64,000 nt of DNA from Klebsiella oxytoca NBRC 105695 (GTDB lineage: Bacteria > Pseudomonadota > Gammaproteobacteria > Enterobacterales > Enterobacteriaceae), in contig NZ_BCZK01000001.1 in NCBI RefSeq assembly GCF_001598695.1, positions 496,001-560,000 of the forward strand, read 5' to 3'. The stretch's first letter is position 1. The number at the start of each line of letters is the position of its first letter. This document shows positions 1-8,047 of the stretch, in pieces. A program made the position numbers and the translations under genes. The notes under the pieces were generated by a model that saw only the letters and a list, made by a program, of their open reading frames with translations, had not been told where the DNA came from and did not search any database.

Positions 1-2
1 AG

Positions 3-677
3 AACGCCCCCGGCGTGATTCAGGCCCTGCCGTTCCTGATTGCCAGCACCCGCGAGGTGATGGGGCTTGAAGAGAGCGCCGAGTATCCGCTGACCGACAT
101 CAAGGGGAAACGCGTGGTGGTCCTTGGCGGGGGAGATACGGCGATGGACTGTCTGCGCACCGCCGTTCGCCGCGGCGCAGCGAGCGTGACCTGCGCTTAC
201 CGTCGCGATGAACTGAGCATGCCCGGATCGAAAAAAGAGGTGGTGAACGCGCGGGAAGAGGGAGTGAAATTTGAGTTTAACGTGCAGCCGCAGCGCATTC
301 AGCTCAACCGTAAGGGGCAGGTCTGCGCGGTGGAGATGATCCGCACGAAGATGGGCGAGCCGGGTCCAGACGGCCGCCGCCGGCCGCAGCCGATCCCGGA
401 TTCCGGGTTTGAACTTCAAGCCGATGTGCTCATTATGGCGTTTGGCTTTCAGGCTCACGAGATGCCGTGGCTACGCGGCCACGGCATTAAGCTGGACCGC
501 TGGGGGCAGATAGTCACCGGTGGAAAAGGGCGCGGAACGACGCAAACCAGCCATGACAAAATCTTTGCCGGCGGCGACGCCGTGACCGGGGCGGACCTGG
601 TGGTTACCGCCATGGTCGCCGGGCGGCAGGCGGCCAGCGAGATGTTGACGCAATTCAGGGCCCGGGAGGAGATATGA
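3..677 (+). CDS. AegA/YgfT-family NAD(P)-linked oxidoreductase, C-terminal part (truncated by window edge)
   Basis: The reading frame is open from the first bases, so the N-terminus lies outside the window; 224 codons are visible. The visible part resembles the C-terminal half of the flavin domain of AegA, YgfT and glutamate synthase small subunit. It has a Rossmann motif [13 protein letters not shown], the [12 protein letters not shown] segment typical of GltD-like proteins, and a closing FAD motif [18 protein letters not shown]. coli AegA and YgfT are known to be needed for uric acid use, probably feeding electrons to or from ferredoxin domains, which fits the purine genes next to it. It overlaps the following ferredoxin gene by 4 bases (ATGA), implying translational coupling. 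I cannot tell AegA from YgfT without the missing N-terminal part. Confidence 0.85.
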   Translation, partial: NAPGVIQALPFLIASTREVMGLEESAEYPLTDIKGKRVVVLGGGDTAMDCLRTAVRRGAASVTCAYRRDELSMPGSKKEVVNAREEGVKFEFNVQPQRIQLNRKGQVCAVEMIRTKMGEPGPDGRRRPQPIPDSGFELQADVLIMAFGFQAHEMPWLRGHGIKLDRWGQIVTGGKGRGTTQTSHDKIFAGGDAVTGADLVVTAMVAGRQAASEMLTQFRAREEI

Positions 678-1150
678 CCAGTTTTATCGTTGCCAGTTCG
701 CAGGCCTGCATCGGCTGCAGGACCTGTGAGGTTGCCTGTGCGCTGGAACATGTGGCGCCGGGGGCGGAGTTCCATCCCCGCCTGAAGGTGATGCGCCTCG
801 ACGATCTTAGCGTGCCGGTGATGTGTCATCAGTGCGAGAATGCGCCCTGCGTGGGCGCCTGCCCGACCGGGGCGCTGAGTATGGGGGCGGAGAAAGTTGA
901 AGCCGACGGCGGACGCTGCATTGGTTGTCAGAGCTGCGTTGTCGCCTGCCCGTTTGGGGCGATTACCATCGAGGTGGAGGCCGGTCTGACGCCGGTTATC
1001 GTCAAGTGCGACCTTTGCGGTACCCGCGAGCGCGGCCCCGCCTGCGTTGATGTCTGCCCGACGGCGGCGCTGAGTATCATGACCGAAGAGCAGCTCAGAG
1101 CGCTGCAAAAGCAGCGCAATATCGCTACTGCCGCGCTGCTGTCGCTATAA
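674..1150 (+). CDS. Four-cluster [4Fe-4S] ferredoxin-type electron carrier (YgfS/HydN-like)
   Basis: The 158-residue protein is a HycB/HydN/YgfS-type polyferredoxin. Four cysteine groups are visible: [11 protein letters not shown] near the N-terminus, [24 protein letters not shown] and [17 protein letters not shown]. These are enough ligands for four [4Fe-4S] clusters. No signal peptide or membrane segment is seen, so it should be cytoplasmic. The start overlaps the stop of the oxidoreductase upstream, so the two are probably made together and function as a pair. By analogy with E. coli ygfS-ygfT it would shuttle electrons for the molybdenum hydroxylase or reductase steps of purine breakdown; that role is inferred. 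A rho-independent terminator follows. Confidence 0.85.
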   Translation: MTSFIVASSQACIGCRTCEVACALEHVAPGAEFHPRLKVMRLDDLSVPVMCHQCENAPCVGACPTGALSMGAEKVEADGGRCIGCQSCVVACPFGAITIEVEAGLTPVIVKCDLCGTRERGPACVDVCPTAALSIMTEEQLRALQKQRNIATAALLSL

Positions 1151-1210
1151 ACGTTGCGCCCGGCGGCGCGTAAGCTGCCGGGTCATTTCACGCGCGCTGT
1201 CTGCAAAAAA

Positions 1211-1232
1211 AACCGGCTTGTCAGGCCGGTTT
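1211..1232. terminator. Bidirectional terminator between the ferredoxin gene and ssnA
   Basis: A hairpin AACCGGC/GCCGGTT is flanked by an A-run on the left and a T-rich tail on the right. It lies between convergent genes and can serve both strands. Confidence 0.75.
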
Positions 1233-1248
1233 AGCATTTTTGCACGGG

Positions 1249-2586
1249 CTATGCGGGGAGCGCATCCATTCGCGCCCACATTTTTTTCGCCACTTTCTGC
1301 GCTTCGCGGAATATCGGCTCGCAGTCGAAGCTGAACTGGCGATCCTCGTAGATCATCACGCCGTTCACCATCACGCTGCGCACGCTGTTTGCTCCCAGGC
1401 CGAAGGCGATATGTCCGGCGATATTTTCCGCGATCAGCGGCGTCGGCGCCATATAGTCGCAAATGGTGAGGTCCGCTTTATAGCCCGCCTCAAGGCGGCC
1501 AAAGTGGGCGTTGAAGTTGCGATTCAACAGTTCATTACCGTTACTCAGCGCCTTCGCGAAGCTGTCCGGCCACAGCGGCCCGCCGGCGTCGCGGTGTTTA
1601 AAGAAGGCAAACTTCAGCTCCTCGAACATATCGGAACCAATGCCGTCGGTGCCGAGCGCCAGATTACGGATCTGCGGCAGGCGGTAGTTGTAGCCGACGT
1701 GATTGTTCATATTGGAGCGCGCGTTATGCACCAGGAAACCGTCCTGCGCATTGAGCAGCTCCACGTCGGCATCGGAGATATACAGACCGTGAGCAATCAG
1801 CGTCTTACTGTTGATAAGGTCGAACTCCGCCAGCCGCACCAGCAGGTCCTTGCCGTAAAGGTGATGGCTGTGAGAAACATCGTAGCGGTCTTCCGCCGCG
1901 TGGATATGCAGGCCGCGGCCGGTGGCTTTTAGCGCTTCGCGCAGCATCACCAGGCCTTCATCAGGCACGGTGAACGGCGCATGGGCGCCGATATGGGCCT
2001 CCACCAGATAAGGTTGCTCTCCTTTTTCGCGGGCGGCGTCGATCTCTCTGGCAAAGCGAATATTCTCCTCAACGCTGTCGCGCAGCTCGCGGCTGCCAAA
2101 GTTGCGGTCGGTCGTTTCGAAGCAGGTCATCCCGCGCAGCCCGATTTTGAGAAAAGCGTTGCGCAGCTGGCTCAGGGAGCCAGCGATATAGTGGGGCGAC
2201 GCATGATGATCGATAACCGCCGTGCAGCCGCTACGCACGGCCTCCATGGCGCAGATCAGACCGCTGTAGAAAAGCGACTCTTCGTCCAGCGCCCGGTCAA
2301 GGCGCCACCACAGGTTTTTCAGCGTGGAGATAAAGTCCGGGCTGGGGGCGATATTAGCCTGAATCCCCCGGGACAGGCCGGAATAAAAGTGATTATGCGA
2401 GCAGACCATGCCGGGCATTACCAGTTGCCCGCGCATCTCTTTCACCTGCGCCTGCGGATAGCGCTGGCACAGGCCGGGGCCGACGGCGAGAATTTTATCA
2501 TCCTCAATGGCAATATCGACGTTCTCCCACACTTTCGCCGGATAGATCTGCGCGGCGGTGGCATTTTTCAGGATCAGGATACTCAT
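1249..2586 (-). CDS. ssnA: SsnA, metal-dependent aminohydrolase of the amidohydrolase family
   Basis: This 445-residue protein matches E. coli SsnA (about 442 residues) along its length. It has the amidohydrolase metal motif CSHNHFYSG with His64 and His66, the downstream metal histidines in LHIHAAED and LIAHGLYI, and the metal Asp in LALGTDGIGSDM. SsnA belongs to the guanine-deaminase/chlorohydrolase group and is a core member of the anaerobic uric-acid gene set; its exact substrate is not settled. Its ATG overlaps the TGA of ygfK by 4 bases, so ygfK-ssnA is a coupled two-gene operon. The terminator at 1211-1232 closes it. Confidence 0.93.
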   Translation of the reverse strand: MSILILKNATAAQIYPAKVWENVDIAIEDDKILAVGPGLCQRYPQAQVKEMRGQLVMPGMVCSHNHFYSGLSRGIQANIAPSPDFISTLKNLWWRLDRALDEESLFYSGLICAMEAVRSGCTAVIDHHASPHYIAGSLSQLRNAFLKIGLRGMTCFETTDRNFGSRELRDSVEENIRFAREIDAAREKGEQPYLVEAHIGAHAPFTVPDEGLVMLREALKATGRGLHIHAAEDRYDVSHSHHLYGKDLLVRLAEFDLINSKTLIAHGLYISDADVELLNAQDGFLVHNARSNMNNHVGYNYRLPQIRNLALGTDGIGSDMFEELKFAFFKHRDAGGPLWPDSFAKALSNGNELLNRNFNAHFGRLEAGYKADLTICDYMAPTPLIAENIAGHIAFGLGANSVRSVMVNGVMIYEDRQFSFDCEPIFREAQKVAKKMWARMDALPA

Positions 2587-5500
2587 ACTTCAACGCCTCC
2601 CAGGAGATAGCTTTGATGCTGATGAATATGGCTTATGATGCGGCACATGGCGTCGAGCTGGGCCGGCACCTCGTTAAACTGGCCGCGGTCGTTAATTTCC
2701 AGCTGCCACGTCTGGTCGTTCTGGCGCACTTTGACGCTGGCGCCCTCGACGAAGAAGCCCGGATTGGTGCTGTTGACAAAATCCTGCTCGAGGCTGAATA
2801 CGGTGATTTTGTCTTTATACGGTTTCCCCTGCCACGGGCAGAACTGAGCGCAGTTGCCGCATTCGTTGCAATAAGCGTCCAGGTGCAGGGTCTGGAAACG
2901 ATTCTGGAACCCCGGGACGGCCACGGAAATATTGGCGCGGTTTGGACAGACGTCGACGCACTTGCTGCACACGTAGTTGCACTCCAGGCAGCGGCTGGCT
3001 TCCTGCTCGACAAAAGCCTCGCGCTGGTTTTTATCCACCAGCGTGACGGCGATAGCGCCTTTACGCTGATACACCTTCGCCGGATCGACATTGTTCCAGA
3101 CTTTATTCCCGTAGCTGCTGGCGATATTCTCCCGCGCCAGGATCAGGTCCGTGGCCCGCCGCGCGTTGCCGATAGCGGAGACGATAGAAGAGGGGCCGCG
3201 CTGAACGTCGCCAATCAGAAAGACGTTCGGCTTGCTGGTCTCGCCATCGGCGTTGACCACCGGCCAGCCCTGCGGGTCGAGCGGGATCCCCATTGCCGAC
3301 AGCGCTTCGCCGTCCTGCTGCTCGCCGATGGCGGTAATCAGGGAGTCGACTTTCAGCGTGCGAAGTTCATCGGTTTCTACCGGACGGCGGCGGCCTTTCT
3401 CATCCGGCTCGCCCAGCTTCATCACGCGTACGACGAGCGTTCCGTCGGCGTTAAACTGTTCCGGGTTGCATAGCCACTCGAAGTCGACGCCGTCGAGCAG
3501 CGCCTCATCGTACTCTTCGCGCCAGGCGGGCATCTCTTGCTGAGAACGGCGATAGACGATGGTTGCGCTCTGCACGCCCGGCACGCGTAGCGCCGCGCGG
3601 GCGCAGTCCATCGCGGTATTGCCGGCGCCGACCACGGCCACGCGTTTGCCCAGATCCAGTCGGTCGCCGCGGTTGAACTGGCGCAGGAACTGCAGCGACT
3701 TATGCACGTTCTGGTTATCGCCGCGCAGCTTCACGCCGCTGTTTTTATCGGTACCGGTGCCGACCAGTACATAACGAAAACCTTCCGCCTGCAGCTTTTC
3801 TACGCTCAGATGCGGGTCGCAGCCGTACTCAATTTTGACGCCGTGGGCGACGACAAAATCGATATCGTGCTGGATAAGCTCGCCGGGAATGCGGAACTGC
3901 GGAATGATATTCTGCACCACGCCCCCGGCGTTGGCTTCGCGTTCAAAAACCGTGACCGGATGCCCGGCGCGGGCGAGAAAGTATCCGGCGGCGAGACCCG
4001 CAGGGCCTGCGCCGATCACCGCTACCGGGTGCAGGGAGCCGGAGCCCGCGGGTTTGTGCCAGCGGCTGCGGTACTCGTCCCAGCCTTTCTCCAGCGCCAC
4101 TTTTTTCAGCTCACGAATGTTGAGCGCGCTGTCGTAATCCAGGCGCGTACAGTTGTACTGGCACTGGTGGTCGCAGATATGGCCGGTAATGGCCGGCAAC
4201 GCGTTACGCTGATAGATTAGCTCCAGCGCGTCGGCGTAGCGATGCTCGCCCAGCAGGCGAATATATTCCGGAATATCCTGCTTAATGGCGCAGGCCGTTA
4301 CGCAGGGGGCGACGTAGCAGTCAAGCAGCGGCAGGGGCTCGCCGGTATCAATGCGCTCTTCCGGCTTCCACTGTTTCTGGGTGTAGTCCATGCTCACCGC
4401 TTTTTCCGCCAGCGCGTTGAGGCGCTCGACGTCGATCTGCGTCATGTTCCAGCCGTCGGCTTTTTCCAGCTCGCGCATGCACTCGCTCAGGCGCAGATAT
4501 CCTCCCGGCTTCAGCAGGTCGGTGGCCATGGTGATAGGGCGAATGCCTGTTTCGAAAATTTCGCGAATATTCAGCTGGCTGGCGCCGCCGGAATAGGAGA
4601 TCGGTAGCTTGCCGTCAAACGCCCGCGAGAGCAGGGCGGCCACGTTGATAGATAGCGGGAACAGGGCGCGGCCGGACATATACATTTCATCTCCCGGCAG
4701 CGCCCCCTTGTTATTGACGGTGCCGAGGGTGTTGGTCAGCTTGACGCCAAAGCCGAGGCTGCGCTCTTTCGCCAGCGCCATCAGGCGCGTCAGCATCTCC
4801 AGCGCCCGGTCGATCTTAAGGTCGTGGTCAAATGACTCTTCGCTAAGGCCGATATAGCCGAAGCCGCAGGCGTCGAGGATCTGGCGTACGCGTGGATAGC
4901 CGAGCAGGGTCGGATTGAGCTTCACAAAGGTGTTGAGGTTTTTCTCCGTCAGCATATAGCGGCAGATGGCTTCGATCTCATCCGGCGGACAGCCGTGCAT
5001 CGTCGAGAGGGTCACCCCTTCCACCAGCCTGGCGGGCACGCGCTGGGCAAGGTTATCGAGCCCGTCTTTGCGCGCGCATGTTGGCAGGCGATCGATAAAG
5101 GTTCTATTTTGCAGCCAGCGGTTCAGGGTGTCGCGGTACTGGGCGAATTTAGGATGGGCGGAGGCGTCCATCATATTGTCGATAAATTCCTGCATTGGCG
5201 GCTGTTTAATACCGTCAAGGTTGTAGCCAACGCTCATATTGAAAATAAACGATTTGCTCTCTTTATGGGTGCCCAGCGGAAAGACCTGCTCGAGCAGATG
5301 CAGCGTGAACCAGGCTTTCAGGTATTCATCCCAGGCTTTCTTGAGGGTAAATTCGGTGGACCATTCGGTGTTAAAGCACTCATCTTCGGCATCGATACAG
5401 GGCTTTTCCAGCTCCAGACGGTCAAGGATCTGTACGGTTTTCAGCTCGATAAACCGCCCGCCGGTGAGCCATGCGGTAATGATGTTTTGCGCCAGCTGGG

Positions 5501-5687
5501 TATGCGGCCCTGCTGCCGGGCCGAGCGGCGTCGCACAGCTTTCGCCGAATACGCCGATCGACCTCTGCGCCTGCGGCGTGTAAAACTGTTGCTCGGGAAT
5601 GCCAAAAATAGTCCGCTGACTCTGATACTCGTCGAAAATGCGCGTTAAAAGCTCCTCAAACGGCACGGGACGCATTATATCTCCCAT
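2583..5687 (-). CDS. ygfK: YgfK, Fe-S flavoprotein reductase of purine catabolism
   Basis: I start the gene at 5687 (MGDIMRPVPFEELL), giving 1034 residues against about 1032 in E. coli. That ATG has a good ribosome site (taaggagaggg), and the longer open frame would run through the promoter. The order is: an N-terminal TIM-barrel-like dihydropyrimidine-dehydrogenase type region; a cysteine-rich entry domain near 455 (CYVAPCVTAC); a GltD-type FAD/NAD(P) module starting near 557 (VAVIGAGPAGLAAG); and two C-terminal [4Fe-4S] motifs near 900-945 (CLECNYVCSKCVDVC, CNECGNCAQFC). It is a cytoplasmic selenate-reductase-like subunit in older annotation. It is now linked to anaerobic urate breakdown as a core gene of that cluster. 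It is co-expressed with ssnA. Confidence 0.95.
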   Translation of the reverse strand: MGDIMRPVPFEELLTRIFDEYQSQRTIFGIPEQQFYTPQAQRSIGVFGESCATPLGPAAGPHTQLAQNIITAWLTGGRFIELKTVQILDRLELEKPCIDAEDECFNTEWSTEFTLKKAWDEYLKAWFTLHLLEQVFPLGTHKESKSFIFNMSVGYNLDGIKQPPMQEFIDNMMDASAHPKFAQYRDTLNRWLQNRTFIDRLPTCARKDGLDNLAQRVPARLVEGVTLSTMHGCPPDEIEAICRYMLTEKNLNTFVKLNPTLLGYPRVRQILDACGFGYIGLSEESFDHDLKIDRALEMLTRLMALAKERSLGFGVKLTNTLGTVNNKGALPGDEMYMSGRALFPLSINVAALLSRAFDGKLPISYSGGASQLNIREIFETGIRPITMATDLLKPGGYLRLSECMRELEKADGWNMTQIDVERLNALAEKAVSMDYTQKQWKPEERIDTGEPLPLLDCYVAPCVTACAIKQDIPEYIRLLGEHRYADALELIYQRNALPAITGHICDHQCQYNCTRLDYDSALNIRELKKVALEKGWDEYRSRWHKPAGSGSLHPVAVIGAGPAGLAAGYFLARAGHPVTVFEREANAGGVVQNIIPQFRIPGELIQHDIDFVVAHGVKIEYGCDPHLSVEKLQAEGFRYVLVGTGTDKNSGVKLRGDNQNVHKSLQFLRQFNRGDRLDLGKRVAVVGAGNTAMDCARAALRVPGVQSATIVYRRSQQEMPAWREEYDEALLDGVDFEWLCNPEQFNADGTLVVRVMKLGEPDEKGRRRPVETDELRTLKVDSLITAIGEQQDGEALSAMGIPLDPQGWPVVNADGETSKPNVFLIGDVQRGPSSIVSAIGNARRATDLILARENIASSYGNKVWNNVDPAKVYQRKGAIAVTLVDKNQREAFVEQEASRCLECNYVCSKCVDVCPNRANISVAVPGFQNRFQTLHLDAYCNECGNCAQFCPWQGKPYKDKITVFSLEQDFVNSTNPGFFVEGASVKVRQNDQTWQLEINDRGQFNEVPAQLDAMCRIISHIHQHQSYLLGGVEV

Positions 5688-5760
5688 AACCCTCTCCTTA
5701 GATATCATTGTAAGATCGACATTGCCGGTGGTAATAATCCCGACGGATAACGAAAGAGGA

Positions 5761-5775
5761 GCAACAATCACACCA
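5761..5775 (-). promoter_or_regulatory. Candidate sigma54 promoter of ygfK-ssnA
   Basis: The minus strand reads TGGTGTGATTGTTGC, with GG and GC separated by exactly 10 bases as sigma54 requires. Transcription would start near 5749, giving a leader of about 60 bases before the chosen ygfK start. In a hand scan of GG-N10-GC spacing this was the only well-placed match in the gap on that strand. The presence of the sigma54 activator YgeV nearby supports it. The -24 element is imperfect (TGGTGT instead of TGGCAC). Confidence 0.5.
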
Positions 5776-5884
5776 GTTATTCAAACCGCGGCGGCGAAAT
5801 AATTAATTTGTGAACCAGGTCGAAACTCGACGGTGCCGGGCGAATAATTCCATAGCGGGTAAATGAGAACTCAAATCAATACGC

Positions 5885-5937
5885 TTTATCATTCGGCGAG
5901 ATTTCTCAAAATCAGATCCGGAATATCAGAATGATAA
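5885..5937. promoter_or_regulatory. Inverted TTATCATT/AATGATAA half-sites upstream of ygfK
   Basis: TTTATCATT at 5885-5893 and AATGATAA at 5930-5937 form an inverted repeat 110-175 bases upstream of the candidate sigma54 promoter. That is where enhancer sites for a sigma54 activator usually sit. The same TTATCAT word forms the larger palindrome upstream of ygeV/ygeW. The rest of the 530-base ygfK/xdhC-like gap shows no other gene. Confidence 0.35.
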
Positions 5938-6136
5938 TTTATGTCGGCTATTCGGCGGTGATTTCAGCAGGCGGCTTATTTTTGCTGCGGTAACAGAGGA
6001 AATAATTGATGAGATACCCTCGTTGCAGCGTCAATAGGGCTAACGAAATGACCTGACTCACAATTTACGATGAAAAATAGCGGCTAAGTATAAATATTGC
6101 ATAGTTGCTACGGGTCGCTGCGACGCTATTTCTACG

Positions 6137-6165
6137 CCGGGTAGACTCTCAAACTGAGAACCCGG
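6137..6165 (+). promoter_or_regulatory. Leader hairpin upstream of the XdhC-family gene
   Basis: CCGGGT and TCTCA pair with TGAGA and ACCCGG, giving 11 base pairs with a 4-base bulge on the left arm and a 3-base loop. It ends about 54 bases before the ATG and would lie in the 5' leader if transcription starts upstream. It has no T-run, so it is not a standard terminator. Its role is unknown. Confidence 0.4.
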
Positions 6166-6218
6166 GGAAATATCGCAGATAATCAAATAGAGCCGTAAAC
6201 ATCGCCTTTGAGGTTGGT

Positions 6219-7052
6219 ATGAATATTTTTGCAGAAGCTGCACGACTTGAGGAGCAGAACCGTCCCTTTGCCCTGGCGCAGATTGTCGAAAGCCGGGGCT
6301 CTACCCCCCGACACTCCGCTCAGATGCTCATCCGGGAGGACGGCTCGATTGTGGGCACCATTGGCGGCGGGATGGTGGAGCGTAAAGTCATCAATGAGGC
6401 GCTGGAGGCGCTGAGCGAGCGGGAGTCGCGAATGTTCCACGGCCGCATGGCGCGCACCGGTAGCGACGCCGTGGGCTCCGACTGCGGCGGCGCGATGTCG
6501 GTTTATATCAGCGTTCACGGCCTGCGCCCGCGCCTGCTGTTGGTCGGCGCCGGGCACGTCAATCGTGCGGTTGCCCACGCCGCGGCGCTGGTGGATTTTG
6601 ACATCTGCGTGGGCGATATCTATCCCGCCAGCCTTTGCCCGGAGGCTTTTCCGCTTTCGGCGAGGCTGGTCCATGGCTCCAGCTTTACGGAAGTGGTCGA
6701 GGCGATGGCGGTGCGGCCGCAGGATTTCGTACTGATCGCCACCAACAACCAGGATCGCGAGGCGCTGGACAGGCTGATAACCCAGCCGGTAGCCTGGCTT
6801 GGGCTGCTGGCCAGCCGACGGAAAGTGCAGGCTTTTTTACGCCAGATGCGGGAGAACGGCGTGCCGGAGGCGGATATCAGCCGCCTGCGGGCGCCGATTG
6901 GTTATGACATCGGCGCCGAGACGCCAAACGAGATTGCTATCAGCGTACTGGCGGAAATCCTGCAGGTGAAAAACGGCGCGCCTGGGGGGCTTATGGATCA
7001 GGTGCGGCAATCTTGTCAGCCGGATTGTCTGGCTGAGGCGGTGGCAATCTGA
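6219..7052 (+). CDS. XdhC/CoxI-family molybdenum-cofactor maturation protein
   Basis: The 277-residue protein has an N-terminal XdhC_CoxI domain (ESRGSTPRHSAQMLI... GTIGGGMVE, roughly residues 20-57). This is followed by a Rossmann-fold XdhC_C domain beginning at LLLVGAGHVNRAV and ending at APIGYDIGAETPNEIAISVLAEIL. Family members bind molybdenum cofactor and help sulfurate or insert it into xanthine-dehydrogenase-type enzymes. It is the only rightward gene in the middle of the cluster and is divergent from ygfK and convergent with yqeA. E. coli carries a longer relative, yqeB, in its equivalent cluster; I do not claim orthology. No molybdenum hydroxylase is visible in this window, so its client is probably encoded outside it. 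Confidence 0.85.
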   Translation: MNIFAEAARLEEQNRPFALAQIVESRGSTPRHSAQMLIREDGSIVGTIGGGMVERKVINEALEALSERESRMFHGRMARTGSDAVGSDCGGAMSVYISVHGLRPRLLLVGAGHVNRAVAHAAALVDFDICVGDIYPASLCPEAFPLSARLVHGSSFTEVVEAMAVRPQDFVLIATNNQDREALDRLITQPVAWLGLLASRRKVQAFLRQMRENGVPEADISRLRAPIGYDIGAETPNEIAISVLAEILQVKNGAPGGLMDQVRQSCQPDCLAEAVAI

Positions 7053-7065
7053 AGAGCAGGGGAGA

Positions 7066-7088
7066 GTTGCCGGGAGGTTCCCGGCAAC
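7066..7088. terminator. Hairpin between convergent XdhC-family gene and yqeA
   Basis: A perfect 10-bp stem GTTGCCGGGA/TCCCGGCAAC with a 3-base loop fills the 50-base convergent gap. There is no T-run, so it may be a weak terminator or a 3'-end stabiliser. Confidence 0.5.
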
Positions 7089-7102
7089 CCGTAGCGTACA
7101 GC

Positions 7103-8035
7103 TTATTGGCTTATGATGGTGCCCGTTTTTCCTTCTATCCCCTCTTTGGCTTTGCTTAGCATCGTGATCAGCGCTTTGCGCCCCGGGCCTGAGCGGGCGA
7201 AGGCGGCGGCGGCTTCCACTTTTGGCAGCATAGAGCCTTTGGCAAAGTGTCCCTCTTCGATAAAACGTTCGGCATCGCGCAGGGAGAGGTTATCCAGCCA
7301 CTGCTCGTCAGGTTTACCGAAGTTGATCGCCACCTTCTCCACGGCGGTGAGGATGATCAGCAGATCGGCGTCGATCATCTCCGCCAGCTTCGCGCTGGCC
7401 CAGTCCTTGTCGATGACCGCGCTGGCGCCGCGCAAATGATTACCTTCGCGTATGACCGGAATGCCGCCGCCGCCGACGGTGATCACCACGTGGCAGTCAT
7501 CCATCAGCGCTTTTACCGTTTGTTTCTCGATAATATCGACCGGCTTTGGCGACGCGACGACGCGACGGTAGCCGCGCCCGGCATCCTCTTTCATGATATA
7601 GCCGTTTTGGCTCAGCTTTTCAGCCTCTTCTTTGCTGAAGAATGAGCCGATGGGCTTGGTCGGATTAAGAAAAGCCTCATCGTTAGCGTCCACTTCCACC
7701 TGGGTTATCAGGGTGGCCACCGGAATGTCCAGCTGGCGCGTGAGCAGTTCTTCACGAATCGCGTTCTGCAGGTCGTAGCCGATGTAGCCCTGGCTGAGAG
7801 CCACGCAGACCGACATCGGTAGCATCGGCGTGTGGGCCTCGGTTTTTGCCGCGGCCTCGAAGGCCTGATTAATCATGCCCACCTGCGGGCCGTTGCCGTG
7901 AGTGACCACCACCTGGTGGCCAAGGGAGATAAGATCGACGATCGTCCGGGCGGTGTGCTGTACGGCCCGCATCTGTCCGGCGAGATCGTCGCCCAGCGCA
8001 TTCCCGCCGAGAGCGAGAACAATTTTTTTACTCAT
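7103..8035 (-). CDS. yqeA: YqeA, carbamate kinase-like protein
   Basis: The 310-residue protein matches E. coli YqeA in length and sequence. It is an amino-acid kinase fold protein of the carbamate kinase type. It shows the N-terminal nucleotide-binding segment KIVLALGGNALG, the substrate segment VTHGNGPQVG, VVITVGGGGIPVI and the C-terminal GSMLPKVEAA. Carbamate kinase makes ATP and carbamate-derived CO2 and ammonia from carbamoyl phosphate and ADP. With the carbamoyltransferase YgeW it would give substrate-level ATP during anaerobic purine degradation. It is the last gene of the ygeW-ygeX-ygeY-hyuA-yqeA operon, 12 bases after hyuA. Confidence 0.93.
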   Translation of the reverse strand: MSKKIVLALGGNALGDDLAGQMRAVQHTARTIVDLISLGHQVVVTHGNGPQVGMINQAFEAAAKTEAHTPMLPMSVCVALSQGYIGYDLQNAIREELLTRQLDIPVATLITQVEVDANDEAFLNPTKPIGSFFSKEEAEKLSQNGYIMKEDAGRGYRRVVASPKPVDIIEKQTVKALMDDCHVVITVGGGGIPVIREGNHLRGASAVIDKDWASAKLAEMIDADLLIILTAVEKVAINFGKPDEQWLDNLSLRDAERFIEEGHFAKGSMLPKVEAAAAFARSGPGRKALITMLSKAKEGIEGKTGTIISQ

Positions 8036-8047
8036 AGCTTCCTCTCA

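Noticed and set aside
5688-5771. 28-codon N-terminal extension of ygfK
   Set aside because: It crosses the sigma54-type promoter, and the start at 5687 has a good ribosome site and matches family length.
6060-6218. Molybdenum-cofactor riboswitch before the XdhC-family gene
   Set aside because: Only one bulged hairpin is present; the larger multi-stem architecture of that riboswitch is not seen.
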